Shown one piece after another: positions 21,380 to 29,463 of a DNA stretch of 64,000 nucleotides. Source of the DNA: an uncultured Oceanospirillaceae bacterium (GTDB lineage: Bacteria > Pseudomonadota > Gammaproteobacteria > Pseudomonadales > Balneatricaceae). A program made the position numbers and the translations under genes. The stretch spans positions 1-64,000 of the forward strand of contig CAKZPE010000022.1 in NCBI GenBank assembly GCA_937138495.1, read 5' to 3'. Numbering within the stretch: the stretch's first letter is position 1; each line of letters starts with the position of its first letter. A model generated the notes under the pieces. That model was not told the DNA's origin. It saw only the letters and a program-made list of their open reading frames with translations, and did no database searches.

Positions 21380-22066
21380 ATGATGAATACTTCTCCGAAA
21401 AAGGCCGTAGTGCTTTTATCAGGCGGTCTGGACTCCGTGACCGCACTGGCAATGGCTCAGGAAGCCGGTTATGAATGTTATGTGCTGAGCTTTGATTATG
21501 GTCAGCGTTCTCAGACCGAGCTGAATGCAGCGAAGCAAATTGCTGCAGATATGAACGTGGCAGATCATAAGGTTGTTCGCTTGCATCTGGAAGATTTCGG
21601 TGGTTCAGCGCTGACAGATGACAGCATTGATATGCCGGTTGAAGAAGAAGAAGGCATTCCTGTTACCTATGTGCCTGCGCGTAATACTGTATTTATGTCG
21701 CTGGCGCTGGCCTGGGCAGAAGTGTTGGAAGCCAGGTACATTTCTATCGGTGTTAACGCCGTGGATTACTCCGGTTATCCTGATTGCCGGCCCGAATATG
21801 TGGCCGCATTTGAAACAATGGCCAATCTTGCCACCAAAGCCGGTGTTGAAGGCGATGGCATAAAAATCCTGACACCGCTGATTGATCTGACCAAGTCTGA
21901 AATCATTGCTGAAGGTAACCGTCTGGGTGTGGATTATGGCCTGAGTGTTTCCTGTTATCAGGCGGATGATGAAGGCCGTGCCTGCCGCGAATGTGACAGC
22001 TGCCGGATTCGTGCCAAAGGCTTTGCCGATGCAGGCGTGGCTGACCCTACACGCTACCAGTCATAG
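21380..22066 (+). CDS. queC: 7-Cyano-7-deazaguanine synthase QueC
   Basis: QueC converts carboxy-deazaguanine to preQ0 for queuosine synthesis. The N-terminal ATP-pyrophosphatase loop is [15 protein letters not shown], and the C-terminal zinc site is built from Cys residues in [18 protein letters not shown]. At 228 residues it is full length. It follows cpoB by 44 bases. In pseudomonads queE usually lies between cpoB and queC, but it is absent here. Two adjacent ATG codons (21380, 21383) are possible starts, neither with a clear ribosome binding site. Confidence 0.96.
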   Translation: MMNTSPKKAVVLLSGGLDSVTALAMAQEAGYECYVLSFDYGQRSQTELNAAKQIAADMNVADHKVVRLHLEDFGGSALTDDSIDMPVEEEEGIPVTYVPARNTVFMSLALAWAEVLEARYISIGVNAVDYSGYPDCRPEYVAAFETMANLATKAGVEGDGIKILTPLIDLTKSEIIAEGNRLGVDYGLSVSCYQADDEGRACRECDSCRIRAKGFADAGVADPTRYQS

Positions 22067-22083
22067 GCTTTCAGCAAGGGTGT

Positions 22084-22111
22084 TTGCCGGTGATGCCAAA
22101 AGCACCGGCAA
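22084..22111 (+). promoter_or_regulatory. Perfect inverted repeat after queC, before a -10-like box
   Basis: TTGCCGGTG and CACCGGCAA are perfect nine-base arms around ten bases. There is no T tract, so this is not a normal terminator. A TATACT box follows at 22118-22123, so the repeat could be an operator or a leader stem for nadA. Confidence 0.4.
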
Positions 22112-22151
22112 CAGTGTTATACTCCGCACCTTAAGAAAACGACCCCCACTT

Positions 22152-22167
22152 ACAGCGTAAACGCTGT
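22152..22167 (+). promoter_or_regulatory. Small hairpin in the nadA leader
   Basis: ACAGCG and CGCTGT enclose a four-base TAAA loop, 21 bases before the nadA start codon. nadA lacks an obvious ribosome binding site, so the hairpin may matter for its translation. Confidence 0.3.
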
Positions 22168-22188
22168 GTTGATGACAAGATCTACACA

Positions 22189-23241
22189 ATGCTAACGAAA
22201 CACGAATTAGATGACCGCATTCTGGTCCAGGAACACCTTGCACGGGAACGTTTGCCGGTTGATGTTGATCAGGCCGAACGCGAAGCATACAAGCAGCGCA
22301 TTAAGCAGTTGCTGATTGAAAAAGACGCCTGTCTGGTCGCCCATTATTACACCGAGGAAGTCTTACAGGAGCTGGCGGATGAAACCGGTGGTTGCGTGTC
22401 TGACTCATTGGAAATGGCGCGGTTTGGTAACCAGCATCCGGCGAAAACTCTGGTAGTTGCCGGGGTGCGTTTCATGGGGGAAACAGCCAAAATTCTCAAC
22501 CCTGAAAAACGTGTTCTGATGCCAACTCTGGAAGCGACATGTTCACTTGACCTGGGGTGCCCGGAAAAAGAATTTGCTGCGTTTTGTGATGCCCATCCTG
22601 ATCATGAAGTGGTGGTATATGCGAACACATCTGCTGCCGTTAAAGCCCGTGCTGACTGGGTAGTAACCTCAGGCATCGCTCTCAAGGTTGTTGAGCATCT
22701 GGCCGATCAGGGTAAAAAAGTGATCTGGGCGCCGGATAAGCATCTGGGGGAATATGTTCAGAAGCAAACCGGCATTGAAATGCTGATGTGGGATTCATCC
22801 TGCATTGTTCATGAAGAATTTAAAGCGCAGCGCCTGCTGGACATGAAACAGGTGTATCCGGATGCCGCCGTGCTGGTTCACCCGGAATCACCGGACCCGG
22901 TGGTGCAGATTGCTGATGTGGTGGGATCAACCACCCAGATTATCAACGCCGCCCGTGACCTGCCGAATAAGCAGTTTATCGTTGCGACCGATAAGGCCAT
23001 TTTCTATAAAATGCGCCAGGCTGCACCGGATAAAGAATTTATCGAAGCGCCTACCGGTGGTTCAGGTGCAACTTGCCGAAGCTGTGCGCACTGCCCGTGG
23101 ATGGCGATGAACGGTCTGGAAAATGTCCTTAGCGCACTGGAAAACGGTAGCGATGAAGTGATCGTCGATGACGCGTTACTGGATGATGCCCGCCGGCCAT
23201 TGCAACGGATGCTCGACTTTTCCAGCCAGATGGTGAAGTAA
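22189..23241 (+). CDS. nadA: Quinolinate synthase NadA
   Basis: NadA condenses iminoaspartate with dihydroxyacetone phosphate to quinolinate, the precursor of NAD. It is a [4Fe-4S] enzyme. The three cluster cysteines of the family are visible in [21 protein letters not shown] and in the CxxCxxC motif of [11 protein letters not shown]. Length is 350 residues against 347 in E. coli. The next gene starts two bases after its stop codon. Confidence 0.97.
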   Translation: MLTKHELDDRILVQEHLARERLPVDVDQAEREAYKQRIKQLLIEKDACLVAHYYTEEVLQELADETGGCVSDSLEMARFGNQHPAKTLVVAGVRFMGETAKILNPEKRVLMPTLEATCSLDLGCPEKEFAAFCDAHPDHEVVVYANTSAAVKARADWVVTSGIALKVVEHLADQGKKVIWAPDKHLGEYVQKQTGIEMLMWDSSCIVHEEFKAQRLLDMKQVYPDAAVLVHPESPDPVVQIADVVGSTTQIINAARDLPNKQFIVATDKAIFYKMRQAAPDKEFIEAPTGGSGATCRSCAHCPWMAMNGLENVLSALENGSDEVIVDDALLDDARRPLQRMLDFSSQMVK

Positions 23242-23243
23242 GT

Positions 23244-23681
23244 ATGCGTTCTGTAATTGCTGCCGGTGTTTTAGGTGTCTCGGTGCTGCTGTCTGGCTGT
23301 GACGGTATGCCTGGTGGTGAGCCGGATATCAGCGCACTGGCTGAACAGTGGAATACTTCAGATAAACAGTGGTCTGATGCTGATCTGTTGCGTCTTGATC
23401 GCGGGCAAAAGTTTTATAAACGAACCTGTGCCGCCTGCCATATGGGAACGGGTGAAGGGCAAGTCAGTGTAGGGGCGCCTGCACTGAAAGATAACGCCTT
23501 TGTCAGTCATGAAGTAGATCCCCTGATTGAGCTCGTACTGGAAGGAAAAGGCACAATGCCCGGGTTTTCTCATTCTGTAACCGGTATGGAGCTGGCCGAT
23601 ATTCTGACCTATATCTCCAACGCCTGGGGTAACAACAGCGGAATGACTTTCTCCATGGAACAGGTTGACCGGCTTCGTTAG
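23244..23681 (+). CDS. Lipoprotein c-type cytochrome
   Basis: This 145-residue protein has a lipoprotein signal with lipobox LSGC (Cys19) and one heme-binding motif CAACH (Cys62, Cys65, His66). The likely distal ligand is Met105 in GTMPGF. It is thus a small, membrane-attached class I cytochrome c in the periplasm, possibly an electron carrier between a quinol oxidising complex and a terminal oxidase. It is two bases after nadA and ends at a terminator. Its partner is not identifiable from the neighbours. Confidence 0.9.
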   Translation: MRSVIAAGVLGVSVLLSGCDGMPGGEPDISALAEQWNTSDKQWSDADLLRLDRGQKFYKRTCAACHMGTGEGQVSVGAPALKDNAFVSHEVDPLIELVLEGKGTMPGFSHSVTGMELADILTYISNAWGNNSGMTFSMEQVDRLR

Positions 23682-23701
23682 CCTGACCTGCTGCAATAAA
23701 A

Positions 23702-23724
23702 AAACCGGCAAATGCCGGTTTTTT
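23702..23724 (+). terminator. Rho-independent terminator between convergent genes
   Basis: AAACCGGC and GCCGGTTT close a four-base loop with an A run before and a T run after. It can serve the cytochrome gene rightward and the MaoC gene leftward. Confidence 0.9.
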
Positions 23725-23755
23725 GTTGCCTGGAGACACAGTACTTCACAAGTGT

Positions 23756-24184
23756 TTAACCGCGTTTGTCGACCATCAGGGTGGCATATCCGGTCGCAAC
23801 CAGTTTCTCGCCTACGTGAACGTCTGTACGCATCTTGATGCGACGACGGCGCAGATCAATTTCTTCAATGGTACCGGTTGCTTTAGCGGTATCGCCAATC
23901 AGCACCGGTGCTTTAAATTTAATTTGCTGATCCAGATAGATACAGCCGGGCCCTGGCAGTTTGGTGCCGGCGACTGTGGAAATCAGTGCGCCGCAAAACA
24001 TGCCGTGAACAATCCGTTGTTTAAAGGGGGTTGCTGCGGCGTATTCCTCGTTAAGGTGAACCGGGTTGGTATCACCGGACAGTTCAGCAAACAGGTTAAC
24101 ATCGGCTTCGCTGATGGTTTTTTCGTAGGAATCGCTCATGCCTACTTCCAGATCTTCCAGATAGTAGCCGTGTAAATCTTGCAT
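23756..24184 (-). CDS. MaoC-like hydratase (hotdog fold)
   Basis: The protein belongs to the MaoC/(R)-specific enoyl-CoA hydratase family. The hydratase motif is complete: Asp and His lie in ELSGDTNPVHLN, followed by RIVHGMFCGALIS. About 142 residues form a single hotdog domain, as in PhaJ-type enzymes that hydrate trans-2-enoyl-CoA to (R)-3-hydroxyacyl-CoA. I chose ATG 24184 because AGAGGA lies six bases upstream; the longer TTG start at 24205 has no such support. It is divergent from an acyl-CoA dehydrogenase, which would supply enoyl-CoA, so a shared fatty-acyl pathway is plausible but unproven. Confidence 0.9.
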   Translation of the reverse strand: MQDLHGYYLEDLEVGMSDSYEKTISEADVNLFAELSGDTNPVHLNEEYAAATPFKQRIVHGMFCGALISTVAGTKLPGPGCIYLDQQIKFKAPVLIGDTAKATGTIEEIDLRRRRIKMRTDVHVGEKLVATGYATLMVDKRG

Positions 24185-24492
24185 ACATTTTCCTCTTGTC
24201 TGCAATCGTATTGCGCAGCACGGGGGATGACGTATCCGGGCTGCAAACTTACTTCAGAATCAGGCATCAGGCTGTCGTATAAACCGTTTTCAGAACAGTT
24301 TTTAACTGACAGGCAATCTTATACTGGAAATATAAGTGAAAACCCTTATAAAATGATGGGCGCACTGATCGTCAGGGTGTTAAGTAAAACATGCTTTTGT
24401 CCCTTAGCGAAGATCAGAACAGAAAATACACGGCTTCCTGATATAAAAAAGTCCCGCGGTTGGGGCTGCACAGACAGAGAGTGGAATAAGTT
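24185..24492. promoter_or_regulatory. Divergent promoter region between MaoC and acyl-CoA dehydrogenase genes
   Basis: This 308-base gap must hold promoters for both divergent genes. An inverted repeat CTTATA, seven bases, TATAAG lies at 24318-24336 near its centre and is a candidate operator. No gene is seen. Confidence 0.35.
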
Positions 24493-26277
24493 ATGGCGGA
24501 ATACAGAGCACCGGTTGCGGATATGCGCTTCACCCTGAAACATTCAGCGGGTTTACAGCAACTGGCACAGTTACCTCAGTTTGAAGATGCCAGCAACGAT
24601 ATGGTATCTGCAATTCTTGAAGAAGCTGGCAGGATTGCCGGTGAAGTGTTGTCCCCCCTGAATGCCAGTGGCGATCAGCAAGGTTTGCAGCAACAGGGAA
24701 GTGAAGTGCTGACCGCCGCAGGGTTTCGCGATGCTTATCAGGCATTTATAGAAGGTGGCTGGGGATCGTTGCAGTTTGAACCTGAGCACGGTGGCCAGGG
24801 GTTGCCATATGTGTTGTCCATTGCAGTTATGGAAATGTGGCAAGCGGCGAATATGTCCTGGGGGCTGTGTCCGTTGCTGACCCAGGGAGCAGTGGAAGCA
24901 CTGGCATGCAGCGCCAGTGATGCGCTGCAAAAGGCGTATCTGCCAAAGCTGATCAGCGGAGAATGGACCGGTACGATGAATCTGACGGAGCCTGCTGCCG
25001 GTTCGGATCTGTCAGTTATCCGCACGAAAGCGGAGCCGAACGGAGATCACTACCTGATCAGCGGGCAAAAGATCTTTATTACCTGGGGTGAGCACGACAT
25101 GGCGGAAAATATCGTTCATCTGGTGCTGGCCCGTCTGCCGGATGCGCCTTCGGGGGTTAAGGGGATTTCTTTGTTTCTGGTGCCCAAGTTTTTGCCGGAT
25201 GCTGCGGGAAATCCCGGTACCCGTAACGATTGCCAGGTGGTATCTCTGGAACATAAGTTGGGAATTCACGCCAGCCCGACCTGTGTGATGTCCTATGGTG
25301 ATAACGGCGGCGCCATTGGTTATCTGGTGGGGAAAGAAAACCAGGGTCTGGCCTGCATGTTTAAAATGATGAACAACGCCAGGTTAGCGGTAGGTTTGCA
25401 GGGCGTTGCGATTGCTGAGCGGGCATATCAGCATGCGGTAGAATTTTCCAGGGAGCGTGTGCAGGGCCGGGCGGCAGGCTTTGATGAAGCCGGACCGATT
25501 ATCCGTCACGGGGACGTGCAGCGGATGTTACTGACCATGCGGGCGCTGACAGAAGCGGGCCGGGCACTGACTTATGATGCCTGCGCCAGTATTGACTGGG
25601 CAGCACAGAATCAGGATCCCGAACGTCAGGCACAGCATGCTGTCCGGGCGGCCTTACTGACCCCGGTGGTCAAAGGCTGGTGTACAGAGCTGGCGCAGGA
25701 AGTAACCTCCCTTGGCGTACAGGTACACGGTGGTATGGGGTTTATCGAAGAAACCGGTGCCGCCCAGTATTACCGTGATGCCCGTATTTTGCCTATTTAC
25801 GAAGGCACCAACGGTATTCAGGCGATGGATCTGGTGGGCCGAAAACTGATCTTTGATAATGCCGCTGGATTTAACGCGCTGGTATCCGAAATCACTGACG
25901 ACATTCGCAGGGCTGAAGCAGGTGGTGATAAGCTTCATGCAGAGGCGCTTCGTAATGCTGTTGCATGCTGGCAAACCTGTGCTGAATTTATCCTGCAACA
26001 TCAGGCGTCTGATCCGCAGCTCGCAGGAGCTGTCGGGCAGCATTTTCTGATGGTCTCAGGTTACGTATGTGGTGGTTGGCAGCTGTTACGCCAGGTGGTT
26101 GCCTGTCAGTCCGATGAGGAGGTCAGTGCTCCCTACAAAGAAGGTAAGCTTAAAGTCTGTAATTTCTATTTTCAGCAGATTTTACCCCGTATTCAGGGGC
26201 ATGCTGACACCCTGCAAAAGGGCAGTGAGGCGGTCATGGCCATGTCTGAAGATGAGTGGCTGAGCGGCATAGGCTGA
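24493..26277 (+). CDS. Acyl-CoA dehydrogenase, DmdC-like long form
   Basis: This FAD-dependent enzyme introduces a trans-2 double bond into an acyl-CoA. At 594 residues it belongs to the long acyl-CoA dehydrogenase branch with an N-terminal extension (opening YRAPVADMRF) and an extra C-terminal domain. 3-Methylmercaptopropionyl-CoA dehydrogenase DmdC and related enzymes belong to that branch. MNLTEPAAGSDLS is the FAD/substrate segment, and the catalytic glutamate should be in IYEGTNGIQ. No other DMSP-degradation gene is near, so the true substrate may be an ordinary fatty acyl-CoA. Confidence 0.9.
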   Translation: MAEYRAPVADMRFTLKHSAGLQQLAQLPQFEDASNDMVSAILEEAGRIAGEVLSPLNASGDQQGLQQQGSEVLTAAGFRDAYQAFIEGGWGSLQFEPEHGGQGLPYVLSIAVMEMWQAANMSWGLCPLLTQGAVEALACSASDALQKAYLPKLISGEWTGTMNLTEPAAGSDLSVIRTKAEPNGDHYLISGQKIFITWGEHDMAENIVHLVLARLPDAPSGVKGISLFLVPKFLPDAAGNPGTRNDCQVVSLEHKLGIHASPTCVMSYGDNGGAIGYLVGKENQGLACMFKMMNNARLAVGLQGVAIAERAYQHAVEFSRERVQGRAAGFDEAGPIIRHGDVQRMLLTMRALTEAGRALTYDACASIDWAAQNQDPERQAQHAVRAALLTPVVKGWCTELAQEVTSLGVQVHGGMGFIEETGAAQYYRDARILPIYEGTNGIQAMDLVGRKLIFDNAAGFNALVSEITDDIRRAEAGGDKLHAEALRNAVACWQTCAEFILQHQASDPQLAGAVGQHFLMVSGYVCGGWQLLRQVVACQSDEEVSAPYKEGKLKVCNFYFQQILPRIQGHADTLQKGSEAVMAMSEDEWLSGIG

Positions 26278-26361
26278 GAATATTAGCTGAGCTGTCTTGA
26301 CTGAAATGTATCGGCTGAAGAACATCGGCTAAGTAAACGTCCGGTAAGCCTGGCTGTATGA

Positions 26362-26388
26362 AAAGAGCCTTCAGTATGAAGGCTCTTT
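26362..26388. terminator. Bidirectional terminator between acyl-CoA dehydrogenase and MscS genes
   Basis: AAAGAGCCTTC and GAAGGCTCTTT are perfect eleven-base arms around five bases. Both genes converge on it. The T tract is only three bases on the + strand, and four on the - strand. Confidence 0.75.
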
Positions 26389-26401
26389 GGGTGTGTTCTG
26401 T

Positions 26402-27220
26402 TTAGTCCTGTGTGATCATATGAACATCCCGCTGAGGGAACGGAATTGTGCAACCTGCCGATTCAACCGCAGCCTTGAGGGCAACCCGGCTGTCAAAGAA
26501 GAACGACCAGTAATCTTCTGTTTTAACAAAGCCCCGTACCAGAAAATCCACAGAACTGTTGTTCAGGTTCACGACCGCGACCACATTGCCTTCGTTCTGA
26601 AGAATACGGGCATCTTCTGCCAGTACTGCTTCCATGGCTGTTTTAGCCTTGCCCAGATCATCGCTGTAAGACACACCGATATTAATTTCGACGGCCCGTA
26701 CATCGCTGTGCGTGTGGTTAATGATGTTACCGTTAGCCAGTGGCCCGTTGGGAATGATCAGGGTACGTTTATCGAATGTTTGCAGTGTCGTTACAAAAAT
26801 ACCGATATCTGTCACTACACCTTCCAGCCCCTGGGCTTCAATGTAATCGCTGACTTTGAAAGGTCGGAAGATGAGGATCATAACGCCGCCTGCAAAGTTA
26901 GACAGGCTGCCCTGAAGGGCCAGGCCAACCGCCAGTCCGGCGGCACCCAGCACGGCGATGAAGGAGGTGGTTTCTATGCCCACCATTGAAGCAACACTGA
27001 TAACCAGTAATACTTTCAGCAGAACATCCAGTGCGCCGCCCAGAAATTTTGCCAGAGTTTCGTCCGGAAAATGCCGGGTCATTGTGGTTTTGGAAAAGTG
27101 GCTGATTTTCTTAATCACCCAGAGGCCGATGATCAGCACGACAATTGCGAGCAGTATTTGTCCGCCATAGACGGTGGCAAGGTTGATCAGGTTTTCATAC
27201 TGCGACTGTAAAATGTCCAT
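26402..27220 (-). CDS. mscS: Small-conductance mechanosensitive channel (MscS family)
   Basis: MscS opens under membrane tension and releases solutes during osmotic downshock. The 272-residue protein has three transmembrane helices at its N-terminal side. The pore-lining TM3 (about 88-118) shows the Gly/Ala packing pattern VLGAAGLAVGLALQGSLSNFAGG, followed by the FRPF turn. The C-terminal part forms the cytoplasmic vestibule, with the family segment LIIPNGPLANGNIINHT. It resembles the E. coli protein (286 residues) over its length. A hydrophilic frame on the + strand of this region is a shadow. Confidence 0.96.
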   Translation of the reverse strand: MDILQSQYENLINLATVYGGQILLAIVVLIIGLWVIKKISHFSKTTMTRHFPDETLAKFLGGALDVLLKVLLVISVASMVGIETTSFIAVLGAAGLAVGLALQGSLSNFAGGVMILIFRPFKVSDYIEAQGLEGVVTDIGIFVTTLQTFDKRTLIIPNGPLANGNIINHTHSDVRAVEINIGVSYSDDLGKAKTAMEAVLAEDARILQNEGNVVAVVNLNNSSVDFLVRGFVKTEDYWSFFFDSRVALKAAVESAGCTIPFPQRDVHMITQD

Positions 27221-27536
27221 AGGTATACCGTTAGTTGATGAATAAAAGTTTCAGGCTATGGCTGTAATGGTAGCGGGTTAAAACTGTCATCAGGCTTAAC
27301 AGGCACAAAGTTGTTTGCGGCAGGGGGTGATAATGGCAAATGATTGCAGCCGGAATTGAAGACTGGTCGGAATAATGACTGATAACAATGTGCTGCAGAA
27401 CCTTCCTGCTGTGGTATCCGCCAGCCTTTGCAGGTAAGCTTCGTGTTGCTGAGATACAGGCTGGGACGCGCTTTCCGGCCGTCAGAATTTCAGCGCAACT
27501 GACTGAAATTTTTATGTGTTTTTAATACGGGCATCT
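27221..27536. promoter_or_regulatory. Divergent region between mscS and a small membrane protein gene
   Basis: The gap of 316 bases lacks a credible gene and separates divergent starts. At 27486-27513 the perfect repeat AATTTCAG, nine bases, CTGAAATT is followed by more T. It could be a weak terminator or an operator for the gene to the right. Confidence 0.35.
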
Positions 27537-27923
27537 ATGATTACAAAAATTTTAATTACCCTTGCTGTTATTGCTGCCTGTTATTTTTATCTGAAGTTTA
27601 AGCGTAAACGTGCTGCGGCGGTTCAGCCTGCGGCACGGCATATTCCTGATACTGATATAGACCCGCGGCCACCGTTTCGTTTGCTGGCAGTTGTCCTTGT
27701 GGTGCTGGCACTGGTGGGGGGAGCTTCGGTTGCCGGTTATCACTGGTATGACGGCCGTACTTTACTGAGTGTACAGTTAACGCCGGCAGGGGAAGGGGAA
27801 AGCCGAGATTATCAGGTGTATAAGCGTGATCTGGAATTGCGGCGTTTTACCACCGTTGAGGGGCAGATCGTTCGGGTGGCAGATTCTGACCGTTTGATTG
27901 TGACTGAGATCCCTCAGGACTAA
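27537..27923 (+). CDS. Hypothetical membrane protein with two transmembrane segments
   Basis: I do not recognise this family. The 128-residue product starts with a hydrophobic helix (about 3-19, LITLAVIAACYFYLKF), then a basic stretch and Pro-rich linker, a second helix (about 46-68, LLAVVLVVLALVGGASVAGY), and a soluble C-terminus of about 60 residues. The C-terminal domain probably faces the periplasm. A GTG at 27516 would add seven residues; neither start has a good ribosome binding site, and I prefer the ATG because it opens directly into the helix. Confidence 0.7.
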   Translation: MITKILITLAVIAACYFYLKFKRKRAAAVQPAARHIPDTDIDPRPPFRLLAVVLVVLALVGGASVAGYHWYDGRTLLSVQLTPAGEGESRDYQVYKRDLELRRFTTVEGQIVRVADSDRLIVTEIPQD

Positions 27924-27948
27924 TTACCGTTAACCGGATGGCAGACAT

Positions 27949-27983
27949 AAAAAAAGCCACGGTATTAGGGGATACCGTGGCTT
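27949..27983 (-). terminator. Leftward Rho-independent terminator
   Basis: Perfect twelve-base arms AAGCCACGGTAT and ATACCGTGGCTT enclose six bases. Read on the minus strand the hairpin is followed by seven T; read on the plus strand it is followed by AATGAATG. Its polarity is therefore leftward, although no leftward protein gene lies to its right. Confidence 0.8.
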
Positions 27984-28104
27984 AATGAATGTTGATGAAA
28001 CTTTCATTAGGGAAATACAACGCTGCGGCTTAATTTTAACTGCTTAGCGTTTGAATTCCGGCAGTTATTACTTGTGATGTGAGTGCCTGAATTCTGCAGC
28101 GCGG
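27949..28104 (-). ncRNA. Candidate small RNA of about 156 nt
   Basis: A leftward promoter (28111-28139) and a leftward terminator (27949-27983) define a transcript of about 156 nt with no open frame of note. The predicted RNA can fold: bases 28096-28101 (CGCTGC on the transcript) pair with 28021-28026 (GCAGCG) to close a domain, and inside it 28061-28066 pairs with 28038-28043 (AACTGC/GCAGTT). I do not recognise a known RNA family. Transcription itself is an inference. Confidence 0.45.
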
Positions 28105-28110
28105 ATTAAA

Positions 28111-28139
28111 AGTATTGGTCTCAATAGTGAATTCGTCAA
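28111..28139 (-). promoter_or_regulatory. Candidate sigma-70 promoter of the small RNA
   Basis: On the minus strand TTGACG (28139-28134) is followed after exactly 17 bases by AATACT (28116-28111). The expected start is near 28104. No protein gene lies directly downstream of it on this strand. Confidence 0.5.
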
Positions 28140-28537
28140 GGGCTAATCTGCTTAATTTTTAATCTGTTTTATTGCTTTCTGATCACACTCTTCTGTTGCC
28201 CGTTCGGTCGCTATCTTCATTAAATACTTGAGTAAAATCTGATAACTCTATGAAAAGTTGTGGGTTTGGTTCCGGTTTGTTTGCCTGGGTACTCAGCCAA
28301 CAGTGGCGTTTTCCTGCATAAATGAAATTCAGGAGCCTTACTTGATGAATGCGTCGCTACCGTCATGCTTGTCTAGCGCTGGCACGGCGTTTTGATTTCA
28401 ACCCCATAATGGTTAGTCAGTCGACCTTTTGCTTATATCCCAACTTGGGTTTTAACCTATAGTTTGATGACACGGGAACCTCCGTCGGTCTGGCATCCCG
28501 TGCCTGCGAAAATGGAATTAAAAAGGGACACGGATTA
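28140..28537 (+). promoter_or_regulatory. Long leader or promoter region of the orphan sensor gene
   Basis: These 398 bases hold no credible gene. Near the end, at 28471-28502, CACGGGA pairs with TCCCGTG around an 18-base loop. The right arm could instead pair over five bases (CCGTG with CACGG at 28529-28533) with the region just after the ribosome binding site AAGGGA. A regulated leader is possible but unproven. Confidence 0.3.
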
Positions 28538-29398
28538 ATGAAAGGATTTGGGCTAATACACCGGTTTGCCGGTTTGTTCACAGTCATTGTCGTGAGTATT
28601 GGAGGGGTGCTGCTTGTACAGACCTTAATGATACAGACGCAGCGCAGTGACTGGCAGACGCTGAAGGATCAGACGCTGGCCCGGGAACGTTTGCTGCTGA
28701 GCATTCGCTCGCAGATGGGGTATGGAGCACTGATTCATAATTTTAAGAATTATGTGCTGCGGGGTCAGGAAAAATATTATCAGCGTATCAGTGAAAACCA
28801 TGCGGCGGTTACCGGTGGGCTTGAGCAATATCGTCTGCTTACTGACCTGACGGAAGGAGAGCGCAATGCTCTGGATAGCATTCAAGGCATCGCAGACCGG
28901 TATCTTGCTTCCACAGACGTGGTCAGGGATCTGCTGGCCAGAGGGGCGGATACCGGCAGCATTGATAAAAGCGTTAAAGTTTCCGATCTTCCTGCTGTAG
29001 AAGGATTTGCCCACCTGCAGGGCCGTTATTCAGAGCTTCTTAATCTTTATATGCGCGCATCTGAAACCCGCGCGAATACCGCCGCTGGCTATGCATTCAT
29101 GCTTCTGGCAGGTTGTCTGGCCGTTATTCTGCTGGCTGCGTTTGCGTTGTACTGGCATATTTCCGGCCGCCTGCACGTGCTGCGTGAAGAAGAACATAAA
29201 CTGTCGCTGCGGGAGGCTAATCTCAGCCAGCGGATGGATACTCCGGATGATGTTGGGTCTTCCGGGAATGTCAGCAGCATTTCCCTGTTGTCTGCAGAAA
29301 CCGCTGCGGTGGTGGCGCGGAACAAAGCAGCCATTGCTGAACTGGATCATACGCGTGACAGCCTGACGGACAGGGTGCCGCATTTTAAAGTCAGATAA
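28538..29398 (+). CDS. Membrane-bound sensor-like protein without an output domain
   Basis: The 286-residue protein has an N-terminal transmembrane helix (about 11-30), a mostly helical periplasmic domain (31-182), a second helix (about 183-206) and a cytoplasmic tail of about 80 residues. The periplasmic part contains GYGALIHNFKNYVLRG (61-76), a signature I know from the sensor regions of bacterial chemoreceptors, diguanylate cyclases and histidine kinases. After TM2 there is a charged segment like the start of a HAMP or coiled coil, but no kinase, GGDEF or chemoreceptor signalling domain follows. It may be a partner for a separate signalling protein, or a shortened chemoreceptor. The stop codon is followed by an ordinary intergenic region and I see no continuing output-domain frame. 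Confidence 0.8.
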   Translation: MKGFGLIHRFAGLFTVIVVSIGGVLLVQTLMIQTQRSDWQTLKDQTLARERLLLSIRSQMGYGALIHNFKNYVLRGQEKYYQRISENHAAVTGGLEQYRLLTDLTEGERNALDSIQGIADRYLASTDVVRDLLARGADTGSIDKSVKVSDLPAVEGFAHLQGRYSELLNLYMRASETRANTAAGYAFMLLAGCLAVILLAAFALYWHISGRLHVLREEEHKLSLREANLSQRMDTPDDVGSSGNVSSISLLSAETAAVVARNKAAIAELDHTRDSLTDRVPHFKVR

Positions 29399-29463
29399 TA
29401 GGCTTGTCTGCGGTTAGGGTTCTTGTAAAATGTTGGTTTTAAAGACTTGCCTGAAGGGCGAAC

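Noticed and set aside
23723..24175. A 150-residue plus-strand frame opposite the MaoC gene
   Set aside because: It starts in a terminator, has no ribosome binding site, and the minus strand encodes a complete MaoC motif.
26387..26989. A 200-residue plus-strand frame opposite mscS
   Set aside because: Cys/His-rich and without hydrophobic core pattern; the minus-strand MscS motifs explain the sequence.
28380..28396. TGGCACG followed by a T-rich stretch, like a sigma-54 promoter
   Set aside because: The -12 GC element is absent at the required spacing (the sequence has TTTGA one base out of register).
28140..28537. Possible cyclic di-GMP riboswitch before the sensor gene
   Set aside because: The conserved core of the GEMM class is not present; only a simple hairpin is seen.
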